Program-made: the position numbers and the translations under genes
The notes under the pieces: model-generated
Told to the model about the DNA's origin: nothing
The model's database searches: none
What the model saw: the letters and a program-made list of their open reading frames with translations, nothing else
Assembly: GCA_910589055.1 (NCBI GenBank)
Contig: CAJURN010000008.1
Span: 1-64,000, forward strand
Direction: 5' to 3'
Source of the DNA: an uncultured Muribaculaceae bacterium
GTDB lineage: Bacteria > Bacteroidota > Bacteroidia > Bacteroidales > Muribaculaceae
DNA: 64,000 bases
Part shown: one piece after another, positions 35,508 through 43,117 of the stretch
Position numbering within the stretch: position 1 is the stretch's first letter
Layout: each line of letters starts with the position of its first letter

Positions 35508-37640
35508 TTATTTAAAGAATTCATCAATATTCAGAGACAGACCTATTGTCCACGTCCGGCCTGTTGTCGGAGCGGAGTTCCAATAGTATATTTTCGGCTT
35601 GTAGTTGAATAGATTTTCAATCACAAAGTTGACGTTTATTCCTTTCCACACGGATTGCTGGAGGGTGAATTTCCACAGGGAATATGCACTGTCGGTCTCG
35701 TATCGGCTCTCGGGCTTGGCAAGATAGCGCCCCGAAAGTGATGCGTAGATTTTGTAGACACTGCATATGCGCTTGTCGTAGTCAAGGCGCCATGTGGCCG
35801 AATGGGGGCGGGGTTGGGAAAATTGCGAGTCGATGGCCCGGTTGGCTACGTGCAGGTAGTTGTACGAAAGCGACACTCCTAGTCCCATCACGGCCCGGTA
35901 GCGGGCGTTGAGGTCAAGTCCGGCAACTTTCACGCCGTCTTCATTGCAGTACATCGCACCTTCTTCGCGGGTTTCATCGCCCGGAAAGTCGGTGGTGGTG
36001 ATCCGGCTGTTATAATAGTTGTAATAGCCGGAGGCTGTGAAGCTGTAAGAACCCGGAATTATTCCGCGGCGCACGAGTCCGCTACGTTCCAGAGCCACGT
36101 TGAAGTTGTGGCTGCGTTCGGGCTTCAGGTCAGGATTGCCGTAGATCATCTGTATTCCCGCCATGTCGAAGCTCATATACATCTCTTTCAGAGTAGGTGC
36201 GCGGAAACCGCCTGAATATGAAGCACGGATTGAAAGAGGTTTGAGCTTGAACATTGTGGCAAGACGTCCGGTGACTGCATTGTTTTTCGAGGCCGAGAAG
36301 TAGTCCTCGCGCGCACTCGCTATGACGTTGAGCCACGACAGGGGCGACCAGTCGAACTGAACGAAGGCATCCACCGAGTTCTGAGAGTGTCGGCCGCCTT
36401 CGGTAAACTGGTAGGTCGTGAGATAGTCGTTCATCCAGTCGCCGCCCACGGTGAGTGCGTTGGCACCCCACGAGCGGGTGTAGAGGGCGTGTGCTATGTG
36501 CTGGCGGTTGGAATAGTCGTGGTCGTGTGTCCGCTTGTCGGCAATGAAGCGAGCCTTGTCGTATTGGTCGTAGCTGTACGATATCTCCAGGTTCTGACGT
36601 CCGTCAATCTGCCACACCGAACGCAGGCCACCCGAATAATCGTTGTAGTGGTCGGTGTAGTTGGCGCGGTTGCTCGTGCGGTAGAAGTATCCTCCGCGAG
36701 CTATGAAGCGCAGATTGTCGGTAGCACGGAAAATCAGGCGTTCCTTCACATTGACGGTACTGCCGCCATATACCTGATGGATGGCCGATTCGGTGTCGAA
36801 TACGTCGGTGAGCCGCACATCCTCGGAAGTGGAATGTTGCACGGAGGTGTTCGAGTTCCATTTGGAGGTATTGAAATTGATGTCGCCTCCGGTGCGCCAC
36901 TCATTGCCAAAAGAGCGGTAACGCGAGTTGAGGTTGACATGCCACGGCTCCTTGCTTTCCTTCGAGATAAGGTTGACGACACCGCCCACGGCATTGGCTC
37001 CGTACAGAGCCGACGAGGCGCCTTTGACAATTTCAACCTGTCCTACGTTCTCAAGGTTGAGGCGGTTGTAGTCCACGTTGTCCATCGTTTCCCCGGCGAG
37101 ACGTTCTCCGTCCACGAGGAAGAGAATGGCGTTTCCTCCGAAACCGCTCATGTTGAGCGATGTTTCCTGACTCATCGCAAAACCGAATTCCAGTCCGGGA
37201 ATCTCTTCCGTAAGAAGGTCCTGGATGTTGGTGGCATCGGTTTTCTTGATTTCGTCGGCAGTAATCAGCCGGGTCACGACCGGAGCGTCCTTCAGAGCCT
37301 TCGGGGTGCGGGTGGCGGTAACGACAACCTCGTTGAGCGCGGTAAGGTCGGGTGTCATGCGCACGGTCTCGGGCTTGCCGGGCTTCAGCACGCATGTCTG
37401 TGCCACAAAACCTACGTATGTCACGGTGGCCTTCAGAGCCTTGTCGGATTTGATTTGGAATCCGAAAGCCCCGTCAATATCTGTCACAGTGGCTTTGCCG
37501 CTGTCCGACAGGCGCACAACAGCTCCGGCAAGGGGTTCGCCTTCCTCATCGAGCACCCGCCCCGAATAGTCGGAGGCGAGTGCCGTCAGAGGTAGAAGAA
37601 GTCCCAGAATCGAAATTACGATAAGTCTCTGTGACATCAA
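35508..37640 (-). CDS. hmuR: TonB-dependent heme receptor, HmuR-like
   Basis: This 710-residue outer-membrane protein has a signal peptide, a CarboxypepD_reg-like domain (about 22-95), a TonB-interaction segment (LNEVVVTATRTPKAL), a plug domain (about 115-225, with VEIVKGASSALYGANAVGGVVNLIS) and a 22-strand-type barrel ending in TWTIGLSLNIDEFFK. Its size and features fit HmuR/BtuB-type receptors, not SusC (1000 or more residues). Position directly before the CobN-like gene matches HmuR. Typical HmuR heme-ligating histidines were not mapped. It follows the lipoprotein gene by 3 bp and its stop touches the hmuS ATG. Confidence 0.88.
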   Translation of the reverse strand: MMSQRLIVISILGLLLPLTALASDYSGRVLDEEGEPLAGAVVRLSDSGKATVTDIDGAFGFQIKSDKALKATVTYVGFVAQTCVLKPGKPETVRMTPDLTALNEVVVTATRTPKALKDAPVVTRLITADEIKKTDATNIQDLLTEEIPGLEFGFAMSQETSLNMSGFGGNAILFLVDGERLAGETMDNVDYNRLNLENVGQVEIVKGASSALYGANAVGGVVNLISKESKEPWHVNLNSRYRSFGNEWRTGGDINFNTSKWNSNTSVQHSTSEDVRLTDVFDTESAIHQVYGGSTVNVKERLIFRATDNLRFIARGGYFYRTSNRANYTDHYNDYSGGLRSVWQIDGRQNLEISYSYDQYDKARFIADKRTHDHDYSNRQHIAHALYTRSWGANALTVGGDWMNDYLTTYQFTEGGRHSQNSVDAFVQFDWSPLSWLNVIASAREDYFSASKNNAVTGRLATMFKLKPLSIRASYSGGFRAPTLKEMYMSFDMAGIQMIYGNPDLKPERSHNFNVALERSGLVRRGIIPGSYSFTASGYYNYYNSRITTTDFPGDETREEGAMYCNEDGVKVAGLDLNARYRAVMGLGVSLSYNYLHVANRAIDSQFSQPRPHSATWRLDYDKRICSVYKIYASLSGRYLAKPESRYETDSAYSLWKFTLQQSVWKGINVNFVIENLFNYKPKIYYWNSAPTTGRTWTIGLSLNIDEFFK

Positions 37641-37643
37641 AAA

Positions 37644-38123
37644 TTAATTTTTGGGAGCGGTGAATGAACAGATCATCGGCATGGGCATCGCACCATACTG
37701 GAGACTGAACTTGACTGTGAGAGTGTTGTCCTCAAACGAGCCTTGGGCAGTTCCTGAGAAAGCACGGCCTGTTTCGGTCTCGCCGCTGAATTCGGTTGGC
37801 GCGAGGGCATATTTGCCGTCGGTGCCTGCAACTTTCACTCCGCTTACGGTGAATCCGGGAACCTGCATGGGAGGATTGCCGAATGAAGAGATTGCGATGT
37901 CAACTGTGGCATCGTCAACAGCGGTGAGAGTGAAAGTCATGTCCTCGAAAGTTGATTCGTCGCCCATCACCGAGCATGTCATGTCGCCGGAATATGTTCC
38001 TTCGACGCTCTTTGCCGCAGGAGTCTCCGGTTCGTCGTCCTTACTGTCGGAGCAGGAAGTGGCTAAGGCTGATACACTTAGGAGAAGTACCATTGTCGCG
38101 AAAACTGTCTTTAATCTTTTCAT
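37644..38123 (-). CDS. Calycin-like lipoprotein at the hmuY position
   Basis: This 159-residue protein has a lipoprotein signal with the lipobox ATSC (Cys24) and an acidic linker (SDSKDDEPE). A compact beta-rich domain follows (VEGTYSGDMTCSVMG ... DNTLTVKFSLQYGAMPMPMICSF), which I read as a calycin/lipocalin-like domain. It is the first gene of the operon, where Porphyromonas gingivalis has the hemophore HmuY, but it is shorter and shows no clear similarity to HmuY. It may be an alternative heme-binding surface lipoprotein; the C-terminal MPMPM could supply Met ligands. The role is inferred from position. Confidence 0.65.
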   Translation of the reverse strand: MKRLKTVFATMVLLLSVSALATSCSDSKDDEPETPAAKSVEGTYSGDMTCSVMGDESTFEDMTFTLTAVDDATVDIAISSFGNPPMQVPGFTVSGVKVAGTDGKYALAPTEFSGETETGRAFSGTAQGSFEDNTLTVKFSLQYGAMPMPMICSFTAPKN

Positions 38124-38181
38124 GTCTGTGTGTGAATTTTATTAGTTTATGTTATTATTTGAAATCATTTTAAATCCGGTG

Positions 38182-38212
38182 CAAAATTAGACACAAAGCC
38201 AAGGCGCATCAA
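38182..38212 (-). promoter_or_regulatory. Promoter of the hmu operon
   Basis: TAATTTTG (38189 to 38182, minus strand) is a full -7 match. TTG (38212 to 38210) lies 20 bp upstream as a -33 element. The spacer and the -33 element are the left arm of the large hairpin at 38192-38251, so promoter and palindrome overlap. The leader would be about 55 nt. Confidence 0.6.
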
Positions 38213-38251
38213 TACACAGAAAATGTGTTTTTGATGCGCCTTGGCTTTGTG
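38192..38251 (-). terminator. 21-bp-arm palindrome: lrgAB terminator overlapping the hmu promoter
   Basis: Arms 38192-38212 and 38231-38251 are perfectly complementary over 21 bp, with an 18-nt loop that itself contains ACACA...TGTGT. It lies 71 bp beyond the lrgB stop on the same strand, so it most likely ends lrgAB transcription. Because its left arm is the spacer of the hmu promoter, it could also act as an operator or insulator. Confidence 0.6.
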
Positions 38252-38322
38252 ACGGTGTCTCAGCCCCTAACCACCCGGCAAGGGCGAAATCCCCACAACA
38301 GGGTATTGTGTGAATCGCGTGA

Positions 38323-39024
38323 TTAGAGAAGTACTTCCACCAAAGGTCCGGCGAGAAACGCGGTAAGGATTCCGTTGAGGATAAGCCCTAACGTTGCGAA
38401 AGCTCCGTATCGTTCGCCATATTCGCTTATGCGGCTTGTGCCGAGCACATGGGCTGCCGTGCCCATGCTCAGGCTTTTGGAAATAGGACCTCTCACTCTT
38501 CCAAGGTCCATCATCTTCATTCCCATGAGCGCGCCTATCAGGCCAACAATCACTACGATGGCTGATGTAAGTGCCGGAATACCTCCCAACTGTTCCGAAA
38601 TCTCTATCGCGATGGGGGTTGATACCGATTTTGGGGCCAGCGAGCAGATCACCTCGCGGCTTGCTCCGAACCATTTTGCAATCAGCACCACCGATATTAT
38701 ACCTATCGCGCTGCCTATGAATTCGGTAATAAAGATAACGAAGAATTGCCGCTTGATGTGTTTCAGCTCGTTGTAGAGTGGAAATCCGAGAGCCACGATG
38801 GCCGGTTTAAGCCAAAACTCGATAAGGTGGGTGCCGTCGTGGTAGGTCTCGTAAGGTATGTCGGCCATTTTGAGCACGGCTATCAGCACTCCGATTGTGA
38901 TTATCATCGGATTGAGCAGAGTGAGTTTTGAGACACGGCGGATGTAGCATGCACCCCAGTAGACGAGCACCGTAAGTGTGAGCACGGCAAGCTCACTGCC
39001 TAAGAATTCATTTATCTTTTCCAT
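38323..39024 (-). CDS. lrgB: LrgB family membrane protein
   Basis: This 233-residue protein has about six or seven membrane helices and the family signature KSVSTPIAIEISEQLGGIPALT (near 130). The motif SMGTAAHVLGTSR near 192 is also characteristic. LrgB works with LrgA (CidA family); the pair was first linked to murein hydrolase control and programmed lysis, and relatives move pyruvate or glycolate across membranes. The start overlaps lrgA by 17 bp. Substrate here is unknown. Confidence 0.9.
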   Translation of the reverse strand: MEKINEFLGSELAVLTLTVLVYWGACYIRRVSKLTLLNPMIITIGVLIAVLKMADIPYETYHDGTHLIEFWLKPAIVALGFPLYNELKHIKRQFFVIFITEFIGSAIGIISVVLIAKWFGASREVICSLAPKSVSTPIAIEISEQLGGIPALTSAIVVIVGLIGALMGMKMMDLGRVRGPISKSLSMGTAAHVLGTSRISEYGERYGAFATLGLILNGILTAFLAGPLVEVLL

Positions 39025-39394
39025 TCCCGTCTGTTATTGTCTTGTGGCTGTGTTGCTTATATTTCCGGTGCATCCACTGGTGGAGCTGACCGGTCACGAG
39101 CAGTACTATTATCATGCTTATGAATGTAGCGGCAACGATAGGCAGCCACTCCCTCGATATGAGATCGAAATAGTACATCAGCGCAACTCCCGGAGGAATG
39201 AAGAAAAATGCCATGTTGGATACGAGAAACTTGCAGGTGGTGGCTACCGATTCCGGCTTGACTACCTTCTTCTCGAGCAGAACCGTAAGAACAATCATTC
39301 CCCAGATACTGCCGGGGATATTGAGCCACGGAATCATTGCAAGGAGTTCGCCCACCGCGAGACAGGCGAATATAATTCCGAATTGTTTTGCCAT
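39008..39394 (-). CDS. lrgA: CidA/LrgA family membrane protein
   Basis: This 128-residue protein has four helices and the LrgA motif LNIPGSIWGMIVLTVLL (about 35-51), followed by FFFIPPGVALMYYF. It is the partner of LrgB. Function as above for the pair: carbon-metabolite export or control of cell lysis. A consensus promoter lies about 60 bp upstream, so lrgAB is a two-gene transcript ending at the palindrome before hmu. Confidence 0.88.
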   Translation of the reverse strand: MAKQFGIIFACLAVGELLAMIPWLNIPGSIWGMIVLTVLLEKKVVKPESVATTCKFLVSNMAFFFIPPGVALMYYFDLISREWLPIVAATFISMIIVLLVTGQLHQWMHRKYKQHSHKTITDGNGKDK

Positions 39395-39452
39395 TGTGTA
39401 AGTATGATTGAAATTGTTACCGTTGAAACCTTGTGTGTAATTTTTACCGCGG

Positions 39453-39483
39453 CGAAATTACGTAAAAGATTTGTTCCTGCAAA
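39453..39483 (-). promoter_or_regulatory. Promoter of lrgAB
   Basis: TTTG (39483 to 39480), a 19-bp spacer, then TAATTTCG (39460 to 39453): a perfect -33 and a -7 with one change from TAnnTTTG. Leader about 55 nt. Confidence 0.6.
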
Positions 39484-39499
39484 ACAATTCGGAATTATG

Positions 39500-40534
39500 T
39501 CAAAGCAATATTATACCTGCCTTCCGGCAGGCTTCAATCTGTTCCTCGGGCCATACCGAGGCCTGAACTTCCCCGATGTGGGCTTTTTTGAGCAGGAACA
39601 TGCACAGGCGGCTCTGTCCTATGCCGCCGCCGATCGAGCAAGGCAGCTCCCCGTCAAGAAGCATGCGGTGGAACTGAAGTTGCTCCCGTTCGGTGCAATC
39701 GCGCAATTCCAACTGGCGGTGAAGTGATTCGGAAGTGACGCGTATGCCCATTGATGAAATTTCAAGTGGACGCTCAAGCACGGAATCCCAGAGAATCAAA
39801 TCGCCGTTCAGCCCCGTGAATCCTTCTTCGTTCGCCGTGCTCCAGTCGTCATAGTCAGGGGCGCGGCCATCATGAGGCTTTCCGTCGGAGAGCGGCGCTC
39901 CTATACCGATAATGAATATTGCGCCATATTTCTTTGCCGCCTTAGCCTCGCGTTCCGGCGCGGGCAACCCGGGGTATTCCCGGAGAAGTTCCTCGGAGTG
40001 GATGAATGTAATTTCTTCCGGAAGGCGCGGTGTGATGTGGGGAAAATGCTCGTACACCATCTGTTCGGTGGCTTTAAGTGCTCCGTAGATTTTCCGGACG
40101 GTGCTCCTGAGATATTCAAGCGTGCGGTCGGAAGGGCGGATGGTCTGTTCCCAGTCCCATTGGTCCACATACAGGGAGTGGATATTGTCAAGTTCCTCGT
40201 CGGCACGGATGGCGTTCATGTCGGTGTACAGTCCGAATCCGGGGTCGATATCGTAAACCCCGAGCTTCACTCTTTTCCACTTTGCAAGCGAGTGGACGAC
40301 TTCGGCTCTGCGGTCGCCAAGCGATTTCACGGGGAAAGTCACCGCACGCTCCGTGCCGTTCAGGTCATCGTTAAGTCCCGTTCCGGAGAGCACGAAAAGC
40401 GGAGCAGTGACGCGCCGGAGATTCAGCGCCGAGGAAAGTTCCTTCTGGAAATATTGTTTGATAGTCTTGATGGCGACTTCAGTCGTTTCGGGTGTGAGTT
40501 GCTGTCGGTAGTGTTTTGGAATTATAAGTGGCAT
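39500..40534 (-). CDS. asnA: Aspartate--ammonia ligase (asparagine synthetase A)
   Basis: This 344-residue cytoplasmic enzyme makes asparagine from aspartate, ammonia and ATP. It has the AsnA order: N-terminal KTIKQYFQKELSSALNLRRVTAPLFV, then GLNDDLNGTERAV, AKWKR, the ATP-site region FGLYTDMNAIRADEELDNIHSLYVDQWDWE, and the class II synthetase-like C-terminus with GGGIGQSRLCMFLL. Length and motifs agree with the family. It is a single-gene transcript, with a consensus promoter upstream. Confidence 0.96.
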   Translation of the reverse strand: MPLIIPKHYRQQLTPETTEVAIKTIKQYFQKELSSALNLRRVTAPLFVLSGTGLNDDLNGTERAVTFPVKSLGDRRAEVVHSLAKWKRVKLGVYDIDPGFGLYTDMNAIRADEELDNIHSLYVDQWDWEQTIRPSDRTLEYLRSTVRKIYGALKATEQMVYEHFPHITPRLPEEITFIHSEELLREYPGLPAPEREAKAAKKYGAIFIIGIGAPLSDGKPHDGRAPDYDDWSTANEEGFTGLNGDLILWDSVLERPLEISSMGIRVTSESLHRQLELRDCTEREQLQFHRMLLDGELPCSIGGGIGQSRLCMFLLKKAHIGEVQASVWPEEQIEACRKAGIILL

Positions 40535-40574
40535 AAAGAAAGTATTTCTTGTTTGATAGTATCGTTTTGCTTTG

Positions 40575-40605
40575 TAAAAGTAATAAATAATTTCAATAAT
40601 GCAAA
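40575..40605 (-). promoter_or_regulatory. Promoter of asnA
   Basis: TTTG (40605 to 40602), a 19-bp spacer and TACTTTTA (40582 to 40575), one base from the -7 consensus. Leader of about 37 nt. Confidence 0.55.
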
Positions 40606-40607
40606 AT

Positions 40608-40640
40608 GCCCGACACTCTCCGTCGCGGAGTATGCCGGGC
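40608..40640 (-). terminator. Terminator after the outer-membrane beta-barrel gene
   Basis: An imperfect hairpin: GCCCG (40608) pairs with CGGGC (40640), with an inner CTCCG/CGGAG stem around TCG. On the minus strand it is followed by ATTTTGC. It lies 50 bp beyond the stop at 40690. Between them TTAAATTAGAGTATT occurs twice in tandem (40648-40675, period 13). Confidence 0.5.
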
Positions 40641-40689
40641 TACGCCTTAAATTAGAGTATTTAAATTAGAGTATTGGGATTGGCCCGTT

Positions 40690-42990
40690 TCAGTCGGCTC
40701 TCAATATTCCGCTGCCGATGTTGCGGTCCACGTTGTTTTTGTCGTGTGATGTCTTTTTGCCGAAATCAAGCGACCATGCGAGTTTCACGTAGGCCATGCT
40801 GCGGTCGGACGGAGAATAGGATGTGTTGCGGAAATCGTAGGCCGGAGTTGACAAGGTGCGCGTGTAGTATGGGTGCCGCATGAACAGGTTGTGTGTTCCG
40901 GCTTCGGCGCGCAGCTTGTTGTGGGTCCAAGAAAGAGACAGCTTGTAGTTCCATATCGTGCGGGTGACTATGCGGTCGTAGCCTGCGATTTTCTGAGGGG
41001 TCTCGACCGATGCGTTCAGAGCAAAGTCCCCCATGTACCATGCCACATCGGCCGATGCTTTCCAGCAGGCTGCCGATACATGCAGGTTGTGGAAATAGCC
41101 GTTGTAGAGATATCCGCCGCTTATCCGCGCATTGAATTTGCCCGACGGCGTCCATGTTACGGACAGCGAAGTGTCGTATTGGCGCCAATTACCGTAGGGA
41201 TAGAAGGACTGCACGAGCATGCCGTCCTCAAAAAAGTAATCGGCCATAGGCAGGCGCCAGGCGGCGTTGAAGATGCCGTAGAGCTGGAATGTCACTCTTC
41301 CGGCTGAAGCTCCGTACACGGCCATGGCTTTTGTGATGCGTGTCTGTTTCAGGTCGGGATTGCCGCGGCGTAGTTGGAGCATATCGACCTGTTGTGTAGC
41401 CCCCGACATCATGGAAAGCTGCGGATATGAGTTGCCGTAGAAGACCATGAGCTGTGCAAATTGATTGCGTGCGGGCTGCAGCGCGAGGACGAGTTGCGCG
41501 CGTGGGCCTGCCGGATTGCTCTGCCTGAGTCCATGCACACGGTAGGATTGGGCGGAAAAGCCCGGCGAGAGACGCAACGAACCTATCCGGCTCACGGGAT
41601 GGGAATATTCAGCGAAGAATATACATTCCGACGACCACAGATGCTGCCACGAAGAGTTGGTGCCGCTGTATGTGGCCGAGCTGACATTGTAGTTCTCGGT
41701 AGCCTTGAACACAAGTGAATTGCCTCTATGGAATCTCATCCCATAGCTGAAACTGCCCGAGAAATCATAGTAGTTTTCTTTTGTGTCGGAGCTGATGGGC
41801 GAGGATGCTGATTCGGAGTATATATAATTGTAGTTGTTGCGGCTTGCCGATGCGCTTGCCGATGCTTCGATGAAGTGGCCGTTGGGAAGATTGAAGCTGC
41901 CGCTGAGGCCGAGACTGTATTTCAGACCACGGGAACTTGTGGCGCTCGACGAAGCTACATTGAAGGTGCCTGCCGCGTCAAGGCCGGAGTAGGTGAGAAG
42001 TGAGGAATTGAAATCCTCAGGCTGAGCCGAACGCACGAAATTGAATGTCGCGCGGAGAGTGCGTTTCTTGTTTTTGTTCCGGACACGCAGTTGGGCGTAT
42101 TGCGAATTTTTCTTGTCACGGGATTCATCTGTCGAATAGTCGCGGCCAACACTTCCGGAGGGGAAATTGATGCTTTCGTGGCGAGTCAGCTCTGCGTCGG
42201 TGAGGCGTGTGTAGTCGGCTCCTGCGAAGAGTGTGTATTGGGTGTTGCCCTGAAAGAATTTTCCGGCGAGATTGTAATCGCCTGAGTTATATCCAAAGCG
42301 TTGGAGCGCATCAAGCGAGATATATCCGCCCGAGGTGCGTTTTTTCATTATGAAGTTCAGAGCCGCGTTGTCGCCTGCATATTTTCCGGTAGGAGCTTCG
42401 AAATACTGCACACGTTCCACATCGCCGGGGCGGAGCTGTTGCACCTCACGGTAGTCGGCTGGCATGCCGTCGATATACAGCGACACCGTACCTCCGAAAG
42501 CGGCCACCTCTCCGGAGCTTGCGTTCACGTTCAGTCCCGGAATCATGAGATTGCGGATGAGTTCGTATCCGGTCCACGAGTGTTTGGTCTGTTCCTTGCT
42601 CGGGATAACGGTCAGCCCCTCGGGTGTGCGTACGAAACGGCTTGTGGTAGCCACCACCTCACGGAGTCGGTTTGAGCTTTCGGATAAGGTAAAATCCAAT
42701 GTAACAGGAGTCTCATCTTTAATATTGCATGGTTGCGACACCGTTGTAAAGCCTATGCACGATGCCGAGGCGATATAATTTCCCGGCGCGAGGGCTGCCA
42801 TGGAGTAGTGGCCGAGCGAGTCGGCGACAGCGCCTTTTACAAAGATGGAATCCGATGCAGTGCTCACGCGCACTGAGGCAAATTCAACCGGATTCCCCTT
42901 CCGGTCGACTATCACGCCGGAAAGTGTTGAGGCCGCAGCAGTAAGGAGATTCGCGGCACAGAATAAGATTGAGATTTTTTTTTTCATCAT
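40690..42990 (-). CDS. Outer-membrane beta-barrel protein with CarboxypepD_reg and plug domains
   Basis: This 766-residue protein has a signal peptide (ISILFCAANLLTAAAS), a carboxypeptidase-regulatory-like domain (about 20-100), a plug-like domain (about 115-225, with LRPGDVERVQYFEAPTGKYAGDNAALNFIMKK) and a long barrel (about 240-740). The pattern is that of the outer membrane beta-barrel family (OMP_b-brl_3), TonB-receptor-like but distinct from SusC. The last residues are not the usual terminal Phe. Substrate unknown. It faces a histidine kinase gene across 127 bp, which suggests control by that system. The start has ATGATG followed by ten A (42975-42984). Confidence 0.82.
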   Translation of the reverse strand: MMKKKISILFCAANLLTAAASTLSGVIVDRKGNPVEFASVRVSTASDSIFVKGAVADSLGHYSMAALAPGNYIASASCIGFTTVSQPCNIKDETPVTLDFTLSESSNRLREVVATTSRFVRTPEGLTVIPSKEQTKHSWTGYELIRNLMIPGLNVNASSGEVAAFGGTVSLYIDGMPADYREVQQLRPGDVERVQYFEAPTGKYAGDNAALNFIMKKRTSGGYISLDALQRFGYNSGDYNLAGKFFQGNTQYTLFAGADYTRLTDAELTRHESINFPSGSVGRDYSTDESRDKKNSQYAQLRVRNKNKKRTLRATFNFVRSAQPEDFNSSLLTYSGLDAAGTFNVASSSATSSRGLKYSLGLSGSFNLPNGHFIEASASASASRNNYNYIYSESASSPISSDTKENYYDFSGSFSYGMRFHRGNSLVFKATENYNVSSATYSGTNSSWQHLWSSECIFFAEYSHPVSRIGSLRLSPGFSAQSYRVHGLRQSNPAGPRAQLVLALQPARNQFAQLMVFYGNSYPQLSMMSGATQQVDMLQLRRGNPDLKQTRITKAMAVYGASAGRVTFQLYGIFNAAWRLPMADYFFEDGMLVQSFYPYGNWRQYDTSLSVTWTPSGKFNARISGGYLYNGYFHNLHVSAACWKASADVAWYMGDFALNASVETPQKIAGYDRIVTRTIWNYKLSLSWTHNKLRAEAGTHNLFMRHPYYTRTLSTPAYDFRNTSYSPSDRSMAYVKLAWSLDFGKKTSHDKNNVDRNIGSGILRAD

Positions 42991-43012
42991 GGAGGTGTGA
43001 TTGGTTATGCCG

Positions 43013-43020
43013 CAAAATTA
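43013..43020 (-). promoter_or_regulatory. -7 element of the outer-membrane beta-barrel gene
   Basis: TAATTTTG on the minus strand, 22 bp before the ATG at 42990. The region 19 bp upstream reads GGTT, not TTTG, so the -33 half is weak, as in a promoter needing an activator. Confidence 0.45.
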
Positions 43021-43083
43021 TTCCACCGAATCTTAACCGAACCTCAACTTGTCTTATTTTATCTTATTTTTGATGGGGTGGTG

Positions 43084-43114
43084 TTGTCGGGGACGGGGAA
43101 TGTTGGTAATTTTG
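43084..43114 (+). promoter_or_regulatory. Promoter abutting the histidine kinase start
   Basis: TAATTTTG (43107-43114) is a full -7 match with TTG (43084-43086) 20 bp upstream. The ATG at 43118 begins four bases after the -7 element, so the transcript would be leaderless. A second TAnnTTTG (TATTTTTG, 43065-43072) lies further upstream and would give a conventional leader. Confidence 0.4.
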
Positions 43115-43117
43115 GGC

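Noticed and set aside
36387..37595. 402-codon open frame opposite hmuR
   Set aside because: Antisense shadow of the receptor gene, without family features.
37644..38123. True HmuY hemophore
   Set aside because: Too short (159 residues) and of a different beta-rich pattern; only the position fits.
40648..40675. Tandem repeat TTAAATTAGAGTATT as a regulatory array
   Set aside because: Only two copies in the space between a stop codon and a terminator; most likely neutral.
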